Source: Saonia flava (GTDB lineage Bacteria > Bacteroidota > Bacteroidia > Flavobacteriales > Flavobacteriaceae). Taken from it: a stretch of DNA of 64,000 nt. Below the pieces are notes generated by a model. The model was not told the origin of the DNA. It was given only the letters and a program-made list of their open reading frames with translations, and did no database searches. Made by a program: the position numbers and the translations under genes. The stretch spans positions 248,001 to 312,000 of the forward strand of contig NZ_JAATJJ010000001.1 in NCBI RefSeq assembly GCF_011927795.1, written 5' to 3'. Each line of letters opens with the position of its first letter. Position 1 is the stretch's first letter. Shown in pieces: positions 35,414-45,500 of this stretch.

Positions 35414-36202
35414 ATGGTTAAAAAGCGATATTTCTACTTAATACAACTTCAATTTTTGGGTTTTAGATACAGTGGTTGGCAAAAACAACCTGGTCAAAAA
35501 ACTATTGAAAGTATGTTGGTAAAAACCTTGAAATTTGTCCTCCCCAATACAAAATTTAAAGTTTTGGGGGCTGGTAGAACAGATTCTAAAGTCTCTGCAT
35601 TGGATGCCAAATTTGAATTGTTTATTGAAGAAAAAACAATAAATGATTTTAAAAAGTTTCTAGACGAGTTCAACAAAAACCTACCACCTGATATAAAGGC
35701 CCTTGATATCATAGAAGTTGATGCACGTTTCAATATTATTCAAAGTAGTAAATCCAAGGAATATGTATACCTGTTCGCCCATGGACAGAAGAACCATCCT
35801 TTTTGCGCTCCCTTTTTAGCCAATATAATAGAAGAGTTGGATATTGAACTTATGAAAAAAGGAGCCAAGTTATTTATTGGCAACCATAATTTTAGGGCCT
35901 ACACCGCAAGACCGCAAGAGAATACCACTTTTGATAGGATTGTTACCAATTGTGAAATAACAGAAAACACCCTTTTAAAAGCCAATTTTTTTCCAGAAAA
36001 AAGCTATGCGCTATACGTGGAAGGTGAGGGATTTATACGCTACCAAGTACGAATGATCATGGGGGCCTTGATTCTTTTGGGCAAAGGTGAACTTACCTTA
36101 GAGGCTATTAAAGAATCTTTACAAGAAGGATACAACGACCAAATTTCCTATGTAGCCCCTGGTTCCGGGCTATTATTAAATAAGTTGGAGTTTAAAAAAT
36201 GA
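35414..36202 (+). CDS. TruA-like tRNA pseudouridine synthase, divergent paralogue
   Basis: A 262-residue protein of the TruA family, which changes uridines at positions 38-40 of tRNA anticodon arms to pseudouridine. The N-terminal QLQFLGFRYSGWQKQPGQKTIE is clear. The catalytic loop is GAGRTDSKVSAL with Asp57; the usual GRTDAGVHA motif has lost its Gly-Val-His. The second half keeps RYQVRMIMGALILLGKGE. The altered loop suggests a paralogue with a different target, so I leave the symbol empty. It is followed 63 bases later by the GH28 gene. Confidence 0.8.
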   Translation: MVKKRYFYLIQLQFLGFRYSGWQKQPGQKTIESMLVKTLKFVLPNTKFKVLGAGRTDSKVSALDAKFELFIEEKTINDFKKFLDEFNKNLPPDIKALDIIEVDARFNIIQSSKSKEYVYLFAHGQKNHPFCAPFLANIIEELDIELMKKGAKLFIGNHNFRAYTARPQENTTFDRIVTNCEITENTLLKANFFPEKSYALYVEGEGFIRYQVRMIMGALILLGKGELTLEAIKESLQEGYNDQISYVAPGSGLLLNKLEFKK

Positions 36203-36265
36203 GTGTTTAGAAATAAGTATGCTAGATTGGGAATAGTATGCTAACCAATGAAATAACTAAAAGAC

Positions 36266-37621
36266 ATGAAAAAGTATATTCTATTATGTATAGTTCCAAT
36301 TTTGTTCCAATGCTCCAGTTCAGATAAAAAGAAAGCTGTATTTAATGTTTACGATTATGGGTCTGTTGGTGATGGCATTACCAATGACCAGAAAGCCATC
36401 CAAAAAGCAATTGATGCATGTAAAGGAACGGGTGGCACAGTATTATTTCCTAAAGGAACCTTTTTGACCGGTCAATTAATGCTGGGAAGCAACATGACTA
36501 TAAAAATTGATTCAATGGCCACTATTTTAGGAATTCAATCTGATTCTGAAGAAGCTTATCCCCACCATAAAATTGAGACAAAATTTCCAAACAGAATGCT
36601 AGAAGATTGCCAACGTAGATTAATTTATGGGAACCATGTAAAAAATGTAACCATAACGGGCAAAGGAAAAATAAATGGGCAGGGTGATTATGAACCATGG
36701 ATGAATGTAAAATCACTGGGAACGGAAAAAGATAGGCCCTCTATTTTGGCCTTTGTTGGGTCCGAAAATATTGTTGTTTCTGGTATTACCATGGTAAAAC
36801 CAGCATGTTGGACACAAGTGTACATAGAATCTGATAATGTTGTTATCCGAAATATAAAAGTAAATACTGGTAATTTAACACCTAATAGGGATGGTATTGA
36901 TATTGTCGATTGCCATAATGTCTTAATAGAAGATTGTGATATTAAATCCGAGGACGATGGAATATGTTTTAAGAGCGGTAGTGAATATGGGTGCAAAGAT
37001 GTAATAGTACGCAATTGTATTATTGATAAACTAAATGTAAATGCAGGTAATTGTTTTAAATTGGGGACAGATGGTTTGGGGAGCTTTATGAATTTTGATG
37101 TTTCTGGATTAACCCTTAAAAATGCAAATCAAAATTCAGCTTTGGTAATAGAATCTATGGATGGTGCGGTAATAGACAATATAAATGTTAGCAATTGTGA
37201 AATTTTAAACTCTGGTCAGGCCATTTTTATATTATTGGCAGATAGAAAACGTACGGTTCCAGAAAGAGAACCAAGGATAGGGAGTATTTCCAATATTCAT
37301 TTTAAAAATATTAGTGGAGAAGGGTTTACAAGACAATACCCTTCTATAATTACTGGAATAAGGGGGCATAATATTCAGAATGTAACCTTTAACAATTTAA
37401 ATTTTAATTTAAAGGGAGGTATAAAAACTACTGATCAGACTGTCATGGAATACGATGGCGCATATCCTGAAGGAAGCAAATTTGGAAATACAAATGCCTA
37501 TGGGTTTTATATTAGGCATACAGATAATGTGGAATTTGAAAATTGCAATATATCATCAGAATTACCAGATGCCCGCGAATGGCTGGTAACAGAAAATGTA
37601 AAAAACATAAGCATTAGGTAA
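36266..37621 (+). CDS. GH28-family glycoside hydrolase lipoprotein
   Basis: A 451-residue pectin-type glycosidase of the right-handed beta-helix fold. Signal ILFQC puts the lipid Cys at 16, so it is likely on the outer membrane. VYDYGSVGDGITNDQKAIQK is the family's N-terminal opening. Acid residues occur in NRDGIDIVDC (usual NTD) and SEDDGICFKSG. The normal GHG site reads NCFKLGTDGLGSF, without its His, and no RIK is clear, so it may be a rhamnogalacturonan-type or inactive member. No SusC/SusD genes are nearby. Confidence 0.85.
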   Translation: MKKYILLCIVPILFQCSSSDKKKAVFNVYDYGSVGDGITNDQKAIQKAIDACKGTGGTVLFPKGTFLTGQLMLGSNMTIKIDSMATILGIQSDSEEAYPHHKIETKFPNRMLEDCQRRLIYGNHVKNVTITGKGKINGQGDYEPWMNVKSLGTEKDRPSILAFVGSENIVVSGITMVKPACWTQVYIESDNVVIRNIKVNTGNLTPNRDGIDIVDCHNVLIEDCDIKSEDDGICFKSGSEYGCKDVIVRNCIIDKLNVNAGNCFKLGTDGLGSFMNFDVSGLTLKNANQNSALVIESMDGAVIDNINVSNCEILNSGQAIFILLADRKRTVPEREPRIGSISNIHFKNISGEGFTRQYPSIITGIRGHNIQNVTFNNLNFNLKGGIKTTDQTVMEYDGAYPEGSKFGNTNAYGFYIRHTDNVEFENCNISSELPDAREWLVTENVKNISIR

Positions 37622-37867
37622 TAAATGAGAAGAGAATTGGTCTTAAAAGCCAATTAAACCCATTTTCAAAAACCTGCTTGCTAAATTTCTTTTGAAGTTA
37701 TTTCTTTAATAGAATTATGATATTTAATATTGAAAACACTGTAATAGTGCTAGTTTTATAAAACTAATTCTGTCGTCATGAATGTTAACTTCATCTAAAA
37801 AGACATCTTTCTTTTAACAGTTATTATGTTAATTTTTCTTAACAAAGGTTAAACGTCGTTAAAGGAC

Positions 37868-37895
37868 TTGACAAAATTGTCTCTACCCTTATATT
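37868..37895 (+). promoter_or_regulatory. Possible promoter in the 400-bp gap before dps
   Basis: TTGACA and TATATT are 16 bases apart, about 125 bases before the dps start. The match is to the general sigma-70 form, not the Bacteroidetes TAnnTTTG form. The rest of 37622-38021 is AT-rich with no other recognised element; a long leader is possible. Confidence 0.3.
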
Positions 37896-38021
37896 AAGAG
37901 CGTTGAGTTATTAATCACAATCTTTTACAGAACAGGACATTCGTCCACTTGCTAGTTTCATAGCATAACAAAGACTTTTCCCGCTCAACATTTACATATT
38001 GTTTAATTAAAAAATTTATTC

Positions 38022-38525
38022 ATGAAATATTTAAATATTAATGAAGAAAAATTAATTCCTGTAGTTATGGGCTTAAATACACTTTTGGCCGATTACCACA
38101 TTTATTATCAAAAACTAAGAAACTTTCACTGGAATATTCTGGGTAAGAATTTTTTTGATCTACATGAAAAATTCGAAGAGCTATATACAGAAGCCAGAAT
38201 TAAAATTGATGAAATTGCTGAAAGGATTTTAACCTTGAGGTACCATCCCATGAGTAATTACAGTGAATATCTAAAGACATCATCCATTAATGAAAACAAC
38301 GATTCTCCATCTGACAGGCAAATGGTCATGGAAATACTAAAAGCGCATCAAATATTGCTCAAGCAAATGAGCATTGTTATTGGAAAGGCCAATGAAGTAG
38401 GGGATGAGGGAACCATAGATCTCATTGGTGGATATATAAGGGAATTGGAAAAAGCGAGTTGGATATTGGATGCATGGCATAAAAATAACTCCGATAACTT
38501 AAAATCAACCTCCTCCATACTATAA
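38022..38525 (+). CDS. dps: Dps/ferritin-like DNA protection protein
   Basis: A 167-residue four-helix protein that oxidises and stores iron and protects DNA in stress. The intersubunit ferroxidase ligands are in LRNFHWNILGKNFFDLHEKF and KIDEIAERI. The spacing HWN-x-G-x3-F-x2-LH-x2-F is typical of Dps. It heads a group of three small stress- or envelope-type genes on the same strand. Confidence 0.92.
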   Translation: MKYLNINEEKLIPVVMGLNTLLADYHIYYQKLRNFHWNILGKNFFDLHEKFEELYTEARIKIDEIAERILTLRYHPMSNYSEYLKTSSINENNDSPSDRQMVMEILKAHQILLKQMSIVIGKANEVGDEGTIDLIGGYIRELEKASWILDAWHKNNSDNLKSTSSIL

Positions 38526-38569
38526 ATAAAGACGAAGAGACAACTAATATTAACCCTAAAAATCAGAAA

Positions 38570-39082
38570 ATGAAATATTTAAAATTAATTACAATCGCAA
38601 CATTTATACTGGGAACAACTGTAATAAGTGCCCAAGAAAAATCTAAAGAAACAGTTCAGGAAACCACTAAGAAGACGTATAAATTATATAAGGACGGAAA
38701 GTTGATAAAGAATTCTGTTTTAGTGAATACCAAAATTTCACAACCTATTTTGACAGATGATGCAGATAAAAAGAAAGTCAATCAAACCAGGGTTTTTCCA
38801 AATAAGAAAAAGGTGACCAAGACTGTACGCATAGATAATGACAAGGACGATAAATATGATGAAAAAATTGTATTCAGCTACATGACAGATAGCATTTCTG
38901 ATTTTGTTTTGGTAAGCGATATAGATGAAATAATAGTTGCTGTCGAAGACGGAAGTAACCTAGAAATATTGGAAAATATAACCTTAAAATCCAAGGCAAA
39001 CAATAAAAAAGTATATGTGTTTACTGATGGAAAAGGTAAAGAAGTAGAGCTTTTTGTAGAAAGTCATACCTCCATAAAATAA
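38570..39082 (+). CDS. Secreted or periplasmic protein, unknown
   Basis: A 170-residue protein with signal peptide ending in TTVISAQ. The mature part is Lys/Asp-rich and starts with a YKLYKDGKLIKNSV segment. It also contains IDNDKDDKYDEKIVF, which resembles a calcium-binding or repeat-like loop. No known family is recognised. It lies 44 bases after dps and 66 before the DUF1328 gene, so co-expression is likely. Confidence 0.7.
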   Translation: MKYLKLITIATFILGTTVISAQEKSKETVQETTKKTYKLYKDGKLIKNSVLVNTKISQPILTDDADKKKVNQTRVFPNKKKVTKTVRIDNDKDDKYDEKIVFSYMTDSISDFVLVSDIDEIIVAVEDGSNLEILENITLKSKANNKKVYVFTDGKGKEVELFVESHTSIK

Positions 39083-39148
39083 GAGGAACACCAAATAAAT
39101 AACACGAATACCATTATAAATAGAATATTAATCTTAAAAACTAAAATT

Positions 39149-39310
39149 ATGTTACGTTGGACAATCACATTTGTAATTATCGCCATTATAGCCGGAATCT
39201 TGGGATTTGGGGGAATCGCTGGAGCATCAGCAGGAATCGCTAAAATATTATTCTTCATATTCATAGTACTGTTTGTACTATCCCTTGTAAAAGGCTTACT
39301 ATCTAAATAA
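39149..39310 (+). CDS. DUF1328 small membrane protein
   Basis: A 53-residue protein starting [19 protein letters not shown], with two helices separated by [13 protein letters not shown]. This matches the DUF1328 / YtjA pattern ([19 protein letters not shown]). Members are small inner-membrane proteins induced by osmotic or envelope stress; their action is unknown. The gene is 26 bases before the acidic lipoprotein gene and follows the secreted protein by 66. Confidence 0.88.
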   Translation: MLRWTITFVIIAIIAGILGFGGIAGASAGIAKILFFIFIVLFVLSLVKGLLSK

Positions 39311-39336
39311 TTTATTAACCATAAAAACACATTAAA

Positions 39337-39522
39337 ATGAAAAAGTTATTATTAAGTATCATAACCATATTTGCCTTATCCACTGTAATTATGGGGTGTA
39401 GAGACCCCAAAACTACCGAGGAGAAAGTAGAAGATGGAATTGAAGAAGTTGGAGACGACTTAGAAGAAGGTGTAGAAGAAATTGAAGATGAAATTGATGA
39501 TGCAACAGACGACAATTCTTAA
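39337..39522 (+). CDS. Small acidic lipoprotein
   Basis: A 61-residue lipoprotein: the signal ends in TVIMGC (Cys21). The mature part is nearly all Glu, Asp and Val (EEKVEDGIEEVGDDLEEG), probably one long charged helix. Such short proteins are common in Flavobacteria, often with DUF1328 genes; no role is known. A terminator follows 18 bases after the stop. Confidence 0.75.
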   Translation: MKKLLLSIITIFALSTVIMGCRDPKTTEEKVEDGIEEVGDDLEEGVEEIEDEIDDATDDNS

Positions 39523-39540
39523 GAAGCTGCACACATAATA

Positions 39541-39570
39541 AAAAAGGGCGCATACTAATGCGTCCTTTTT
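39541..39570. terminator. Bidirectional terminator
   Basis: AAAAAGGGCGCAT and ATGCGTCCTTTTT, with one G-U pair, enclose ACTA. It ends the dps-led group and also serves the convergent cysM gene, whose stop is 7 bases away. Confidence 0.85.
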
Positions 39571-39576
39571 TAGTTT

Positions 39577-40461
39577 CTAACCAAACAGATTAGATGATAA
39601 ATATCTATCGCCTTTGTCGCAGACGATGGACACAATGACCCCACTATCCAAAGTTTTGGCCAACCTAAGTGCTGCGGTGGCGGCACCACCACTACTAACA
39701 CCACAGAAGATTCCTTCTTCCCTAGCCATTTTAACTGCCATTTCATTGGCATCGGTCTCATTTACATCCAAAATCTTATCTACTTTGCTGGGATTAAAAA
39801 TTTTTGGCAAATATTCTTCTGGCCATCTTCTTATGCCAGGAATTCTAGAACCATCTTCTGGTTGTACGCCAACAATTTGAATATTTGGATTCACTTCCTT
39901 TAAATAAGTAGACGTTCCCATAATGGTACCCGTAGTTCCCATAGCAGAAACAAAATGGGTTATTTCCCCTTCTGTATCCTTCCAGATTTCTGGACCGGTG
40001 GATTTATAATGTGCTTGCCAATTGTCATTGTTCGCAAATTGGTTGAGCATGATGTATCCATCATTATTAACCTTGGATTCGGCATAATCCCTCGCTCCTT
40101 CAATACCTATATCAGAAGGAGTCAAAGTAACTTTAGCCCCGTAGGCCCTCATGGTCTGTACTCGTTCTTTAGTTGAGTTTTCGGGCATTACCAATTCCAT
40201 ATCCAAACCGTATATACCTGCAATCATGGCCAATGCAATTCCCGTATTGCCACTGGTAGCTTCTATTAGTTTGGAATTGGTGTCAAAATCACCTCTTTCC
40301 AAACCAGCCCTTATCATATTTAGAGCAGGCCTATCCTTTACGCTTCCACCAGGATTATGGCCTTCCAATTTAAAATAAAGGGTTACATTGGGATTTTGGT
40401 TTAACACCCTTGATTCCACCAATGGGGTATTACCAATTAAATCCAGAATATTATGAGACAT
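39577..40461 (-). CDS. cysM: Cysteine synthase, CysM type
   Basis: A 294-residue PLP enzyme of fold type II. It makes cysteine from O-acetylserine and sulfide. Lys42 in PGGSVKDRPA forms the Schiff base. EATSGNTGIALA binds the substrate, GTTGTIMGTS holds the phosphate, and GVSSGGAATAA comes later. Motifs favour CysM over CysK (PEDGSRIPGIRRWPEEYLP), but the split is not certain. It overlaps the serine acetyltransferase gene by 11 bases, so the two steps are coupled. Confidence 0.92.
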   Translation of the reverse strand: MSHNILDLIGNTPLVESRVLNQNPNVTLYFKLEGHNPGGSVKDRPALNMIRAGLERGDFDTNSKLIEATSGNTGIALAMIAGIYGLDMELVMPENSTKERVQTMRAYGAKVTLTPSDIGIEGARDYAESKVNNDGYIMLNQFANNDNWQAHYKSTGPEIWKDTEGEITHFVSAMGTTGTIMGTSTYLKEVNPNIQIVGVQPEDGSRIPGIRRWPEEYLPKIFNPSKVDKILDVNETDANEMAVKMAREEGIFCGVSSGGAATAALRLAKTLDSGVIVSIVCDKGDRYLSSNLFG

Positions 40462-41245
40462 GTGGTTGGGTTTTTATTTTGATCTCAGGGGTATGAAAAA
40501 CTTTTGAGTTTGCAGGCACAGAACTGGTTATCCATGCATTTCCACCAATAATGGAGTTTTCACCAACAACAGTTTCTCCTCCCAAGATAGTGGCATTTGC
40601 ATATATGGTTACATTTGACTCAATAGTGGGATGTCGCTTAGTTTTTTGAAGATTTTTTGCAACATACAGCCCTCCTAAAGTAACCCCTTGGTATATTTTC
40701 ACATGATCTTTTATAATGGCTGTTTCACCAATAACCACACCCGTTCCATGGTCTATATGGAAAGATTCACCTATGGTAGCGCCTGGATTTATATCCACTC
40801 CTGTTTGTCTATGGGCATATTCCGTCATTAAACGTGGCACCAAAGGAAATCCATCTATATAAAGTTCATGTGCCAACCTATAAATGGCAATGGCATAAAA
40901 ACCGGGATAGGCCATATACACTTCTTCAACTGATAAGGAAGCTGGGTCACAATTAACTGTGGCTTCTGCATCCAAATTTAATTTCTCCAAAATGTTCGGT
41001 AGTTTAGAAACATATTTTTTCCATAGTTCCGAACACGGTTTTTCAACTTCCCAACAGGCCAAGTTGGTTAATTCATCAAAAAGAATTTCCAGCTTTTTCA
41101 AATTTTCCTCAACTGGGGTGTCAATATCAAATAGGGTGTAAAAAAGGGTGTTGGCAAATACCTCTGTTTTTTCTTTAAGACAATACCTTAGGTTAGGCTG
41201 CTTCTTGTGAAGAATTATTTTGTCAATTATAGATTTTATATCCAT
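40451..41245 (-). CDS. cysE: Serine O-acetyltransferase
   Basis: A 264-residue hexapeptide acyltransferase that makes O-acetylserine from serine and acetyl-CoA. The N-terminal half is helical. The C-terminal left-handed beta-helix shows GATIGESFHIDHGTGVVIGE, with the active His in the HIDHG segment, then YQGVTLGGLY and GENSIIGGNAW. This is the first step for the CysM encoded next, which overlaps by 11 bases. The gene diverges from the DUF2461 gene. Confidence 0.92.
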   Translation of the reverse strand: MDIKSIIDKIILHKKQPNLRYCLKEKTEVFANTLFYTLFDIDTPVEENLKKLEILFDELTNLACWEVEKPCSELWKKYVSKLPNILEKLNLDAEATVNCDPASLSVEEVYMAYPGFYAIAIYRLAHELYIDGFPLVPRLMTEYAHRQTGVDINPGATIGESFHIDHGTGVVIGETAIIKDHVKIYQGVTLGGLYVAKNLQKTKRHPTIESNVTIYANATILGGETVVGENSIIGGNAWITSSVPANSKVFHTPEIKIKTQPHVS

Positions 41246-41340
41246 CCTAGAATTCGTTGTAGTTCAAAATTAACCAATATTTCAAAAGCAGGTCTGTCAA
41301 AATGGTTAACTTTAGCTTAAAATATCTATTGCTAAGTCGA

Positions 41341-42021
41341 ATGAACAATCCTGTAATTACCAAGAGCACCCTCAATTTTTTAAATGAATTAAGTAAAAAC
41401 AATACCAGAGAGTGGTTTACTGAGCATAAAACCGAGTTTAAAGCTCATGAAGCCGATATAAAAGGATTCTATAAAGTTTTAATGGACAAACTAAACGTCC
41501 ATGATGAGATTGAGAAAATTAAAATGTTTCGAATCTATAGAGATGTTCGTTTTTCAAAGGATAAAACTCCGTACAAAACACATTTTGGAGGTTCATTCTC
41601 TAGGTCTGGCGCTAGATTAAGGGGAGGTTACTACTTGCAGGTTGCCAACAATGAAACTTTTATTGCCACGGGCTTTTGGGAACCCAACAAAGACGATTTG
41701 TTCCGAATACGAAAGGAATTTGAAATGGACAGCACGGAGATTCGAAAAGTAATTAATGACAAGACCCTCAAAAATGTATGGGGAGAAATAAAAGGGGAGG
41801 GGTTAAAAACGGCCCCTAAAGGTTTTGATAAAGAAGACCCAAATATTGATTTAATTAGAATGAAACAATTTATTTTTGTTCGCAATTTCACAAATAAGGA
41901 AGTTCTTTCCAACAACTTTATTGATGTTGTGGACGATTCCTTTAAGTCCATTAGACCCTATTTTGACTTAATGAGTGATATCCTTACCACTAATTTGAAT
42001 GGGGAGTCACTACTAGACTAA
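41341..42021 (+). CDS. DUF2461 protein
   Basis: A 226-residue protein of the DUF2461 family. I start at ATG 41341 (MNNPVITKSTLNFLNELS), which fits the family opening; an ATG 39 bases upstream adds a non-conserved stretch. NNTREWFTEHKTEFK and YRDVRFSKDKTPYKTHFG are the hallmark blocks, with GGYYLQV and TGFWEP later. Function is unknown. Its end overlaps by 9 bases the convergent gene at 42013. Confidence 0.88.
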   Translation: MNNPVITKSTLNFLNELSKNNTREWFTEHKTEFKAHEADIKGFYKVLMDKLNVHDEIEKIKMFRIYRDVRFSKDKTPYKTHFGGSFSRSGARLRGGYYLQVANNETFIATGFWEPNKDDLFRIRKEFEMDSTEIRKVINDKTLKNVWGEIKGEGLKTAPKGFDKEDPNIDLIRMKQFIFVRNFTNKEVLSNNFIDVVDDSFKSIRPYFDLMSDILTTNLNGESLLD

Positions 42022-42420
42022 AACAGGTTTATCAAAAAATTGAACTTGGTCCTTTAAGCGTTCTATAACCATATTCATCATTCTCTTGTTAAGTGCTGAC
42101 GAATCCTTTATATATAGATTGTATTCTTCCACTGTAAATTGACCAATGACCATTCCTTTTAAGGAGTTTCTAAACTTAATGTCCTTTTGAATTGCATTTT
42201 CTATATAGACCAACTTCTTTTCAAGGGAAAGTTCCAAAAAATAATTTTTGTGCTTCTTAATATAGTTTTTAAAAACAGCCAATAAAAGATTGTTCTGAAG
42301 TTTAATAATGGGCCTAAGGGTTTCATTTTGAAATCGCTCATTATCACTCATGTTTTCTGTTAAACTGCTACTGGAAATCTGTGGGCGAATCTTTAGTAGA
42401 TCCATAGATCTAGTGTTCAT
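42013..42420 (-). CDS. Conserved hypothetical protein
   Basis: A 135-residue helical protein of a Flavobacterial family sometimes labelled glyoxalase without visible glyoxalase motifs. I start at ATG 42420 (MNTRSMDLLKIRPQ); an ATG at 42447 would add nine residues. Blocks are NETLRPIIKLQNNLLLAVF and SLEKKLVYIENAIQKD. No catalytic motif is seen. It overlaps the end of the DUF2461 gene by 9 bases on the other strand. Confidence 0.65.
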   Translation of the reverse strand: MNTRSMDLLKIRPQISSSSLTENMSDNERFQNETLRPIIKLQNNLLLAVFKNYIKKHKNYFLELSLEKKLVYIENAIQKDIKFRNSLKGMVIGQFTVEEYNLYIKDSSALNKRMMNMVIERLKDQVQFFDKPVLV

Positions 42421-42501
42421 CTGTGTAGTTTTCCTAAAGATAATCATAAGAAGGCCTAGGAATTTCTGTGCGAAAATTAGTTTTTAACGAGGTTATAAAC
42501 A

Positions 42502-42530
42502 AAAAGCCACTGAGGTTTTCAGTGGCTTTT
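42502..42530 (-). terminator. Terminator after the BNR-repeat gene
   Basis: AAAAGCCACTGA and TCAGTGGCTTTT form a perfect 12-base-pair stem around GGTTT, 19 bases beyond the stop of the minus-strand gene at 42549. T-rich sequence follows on that strand. Confidence 0.85.
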
Positions 42531-42548
42531 AAAAATTATGCAATAATC

Positions 42549-45500
42549 TTATTTACTTTCTAAAAACTCCTGATAGGTTTTAACAGCAATACCTTCTGAA
42601 GATTTAAATTTCTTTTTTAATTTTGAAAACTCTGTTTTTGCCTCTTCAAATCTTTCCATAACAATAGCTAAATTATCTAACTCTGTTGGAGATGGTTTGT
42701 CATAGCTTAAAACTAATTTACTATATAAATTCCCTATTTTTTCACGTAGCTGGGGTTCCGCGCTTCCCACATAATTATCACCTGTAGTAATAACCAAGGT
42801 CTCTTTTAAGTTATTTAATTTAGTTTCCATTTTAGAGTTTTTGTCAGCTTCGGCCTTCGCAATCATTTCATCTAACTCATAAACCAAATATGCCAATTCC
42901 TGGGTCATATCATACAATAACATAATGGTTTCATTTTTTAATTTTCTGTCGGCTTCGTTTAAGGGAGAGTCTTTATCATATATCAATTCAAATGTGTGCT
43001 CATAGGTTTCCTTCCCTTTTGTTAACACCGCTTTATATGTCCCTGCCGGAACTTGCGGGGTTGTGAATCCAGAAAAACTAAATGTTTTTCCTTTGGCCAT
43101 TTTTGGTTGTTTTCTGCTATAGTTCCAGTTCACAATATTGATTCCCTTAGATTTCCCAGGGCCCATCTCACTAATTACATTGCCCAACATATCCTGGATT
43201 TCCAAACTCATTTTACCAAACGTATGTCTTTTCTTAAGAAAATATTTGAGTTGGAAATTTTTGCTCTTACTAGCGCCAATAAATTGCGTCTCATTTCCAA
43301 AACCACCGGTAAATCCACTTTCTTCATTAATAACAGTAGGTGCATTTACAAAAAAATGGACATCCTTGTTTAATACTTCATCATTTAATTCCCTAAGTGG
43401 AGAAATATCATCAATGATAATGACTCCTCTACCATGGGTTCCCATAACCAAATCATTGGTCGTTTTTTGCAAATCAATGAAATGTACTGCAACGGAAGGC
43501 ATGTTATTTGTAAACTTGTACCAGTTCTTTCCGCCATTGGTGGTTATGTACAACCCAAACTCAGTTCCTAAAAACAATAAATCTGGGTTAACATAATCTT
43601 CTTGAATGTTCCGTGTTATGCCAACAACGTCCTCCGTTATAATATTTGTCCAAGTTTTACCAAAATCCGTAGTTTTATAAGCATAGGGATTCATATTGTT
43701 CATTGTGTGCCCATCAAATACAACATAGGCGGATCCCTTATTGAATGTGCTTGCTTCAATATGATATGTCCATATGTTTTTAGGTAAACCAACAATATTT
43801 TCAACGGTGTTGGTCCAAGTTTTACCACCATCCCGTGTTACCTGTACGTTACCATCATCTGTACCTACCCAGATGATATTTTCATCCAAAGGAGATTCGG
43901 CAATTGTAAAGATGGTAGTATGGTTTTCTGCCCCGGAATTATCCATGGATAAGCCTCCCGAGTTTTCTTGTTCCTGTTTTGCTGGATCATTGGTTGTTAA
44001 ATCTGGGGAAATAATTTCCCAAGTATCGCCCATATCTTCCGATTTGTGCAAGAATTGGCTTCCCATATAAAACCTATCGGGTTGAAAATTACTTAGTGCC
44101 ATGGGAGCATTCCAATTAAAACGAAGCTTTTCAGTATTCTTGGTGACCAATGGCTGTATAGTCTTTGTGAGATTTTTGTCCACATCATACCTCCATACAT
44201 TTTCGGCACCTTGCATTTCTGAATAAACAATGTTCTTAGTTGGGTGTTTAAGCACCCTAAAACCATCTCCACCTCCCACTGAATTCCAATCTCTTGCTTC
44301 TACACCACCATCGGAAGAGGAAGGCCCATACCAAGAACCGTTATCCTGCAAGCCTCCATATATATTGTAGGGTGTTGCATCATCAACGCTGATATGATAG
44401 AACTGTGAAAGAGGTAAATTCTCCACAATTTCCATTGTAGTACCTCCATTCCATGAGCGGTAGACACCTCCATCCGTGCCAACATACATCACATCCGAAT
44501 CTTTTATTCCAAAGGCAATATCATGGATATCACTGTGCATATTGCCAAGACTTTTAAAGGTTTTTCCTCCATCCCTTGATATAGAGCCAAATAGTCCACC
44601 TTTTACTATAACATTTTCATCTTTCGGGTCCACAACAATTCTAGAAAAGTAAAAGGGTCTAACTGTAATACCAAAATCATTGTTAAGCTGTTCCCAACTG
44701 TTCCCAGCATCATCACTTCTATAAAGACCTTTCTTTTCATCCTTTTCAGCTTCAATTACTGTATAGAGAATGTTAGAATTGGAGGGGGCTAAGGCTATTC
44801 CCAATCTACCAAGCTTACCATCAGGAAAACCTTTGTGAATTTTATTCCAAGTGGCACCGCCATCAGTAGATTTATACAATGCGCTATTGCTTCCGCCAGA
44901 TTCAAAAGACCATCCCGTTCTTCTAAACTCCCACATGGAGGCATATAAAATATTTGGATCATTGGGGTCCATTGTTAAATCGGCACAACCTGTTTTTTGA
45001 TCTATGTACAATAGTTTTTCCCAAGTTTCACCGGCATCATTGGATTTATATACACCGCGTACATCACTATCTCCCCATAAAGCCCCAAGAACACCTACAT
45101 ATATTTCATTGGAGTTTTTTGGATTTACAAGTACACTGGTAATACGTTCAGATTTTTCAAAACCTATTTTTTTCCAGTTGGACCCTCCATCAACAGACTT
45201 ATATAAACCATCACCCACAGAAACACTATTTCGTGTCCATGTCTCACCTGTTCCAACATAGATTACATTATCTGGATTATTGGGGTCCAAAGTGACTACT
45301 CCAATCGATTGGCAGTAGTCATCAAAAATTGAATTGAAGGTTGTGCCAGCATCATTGGATTTCCAAACACCTCCACCGGCAGTACCGGCATAAATGACTC
45401 TACTGTTTGTAGGGTGTACTTCCATGTCATTTATTCTACCACTCATTAAGGCGGGTCCAATGTGTCTTGCAGTTATATCACCAAATAATTCTTTGCCATT

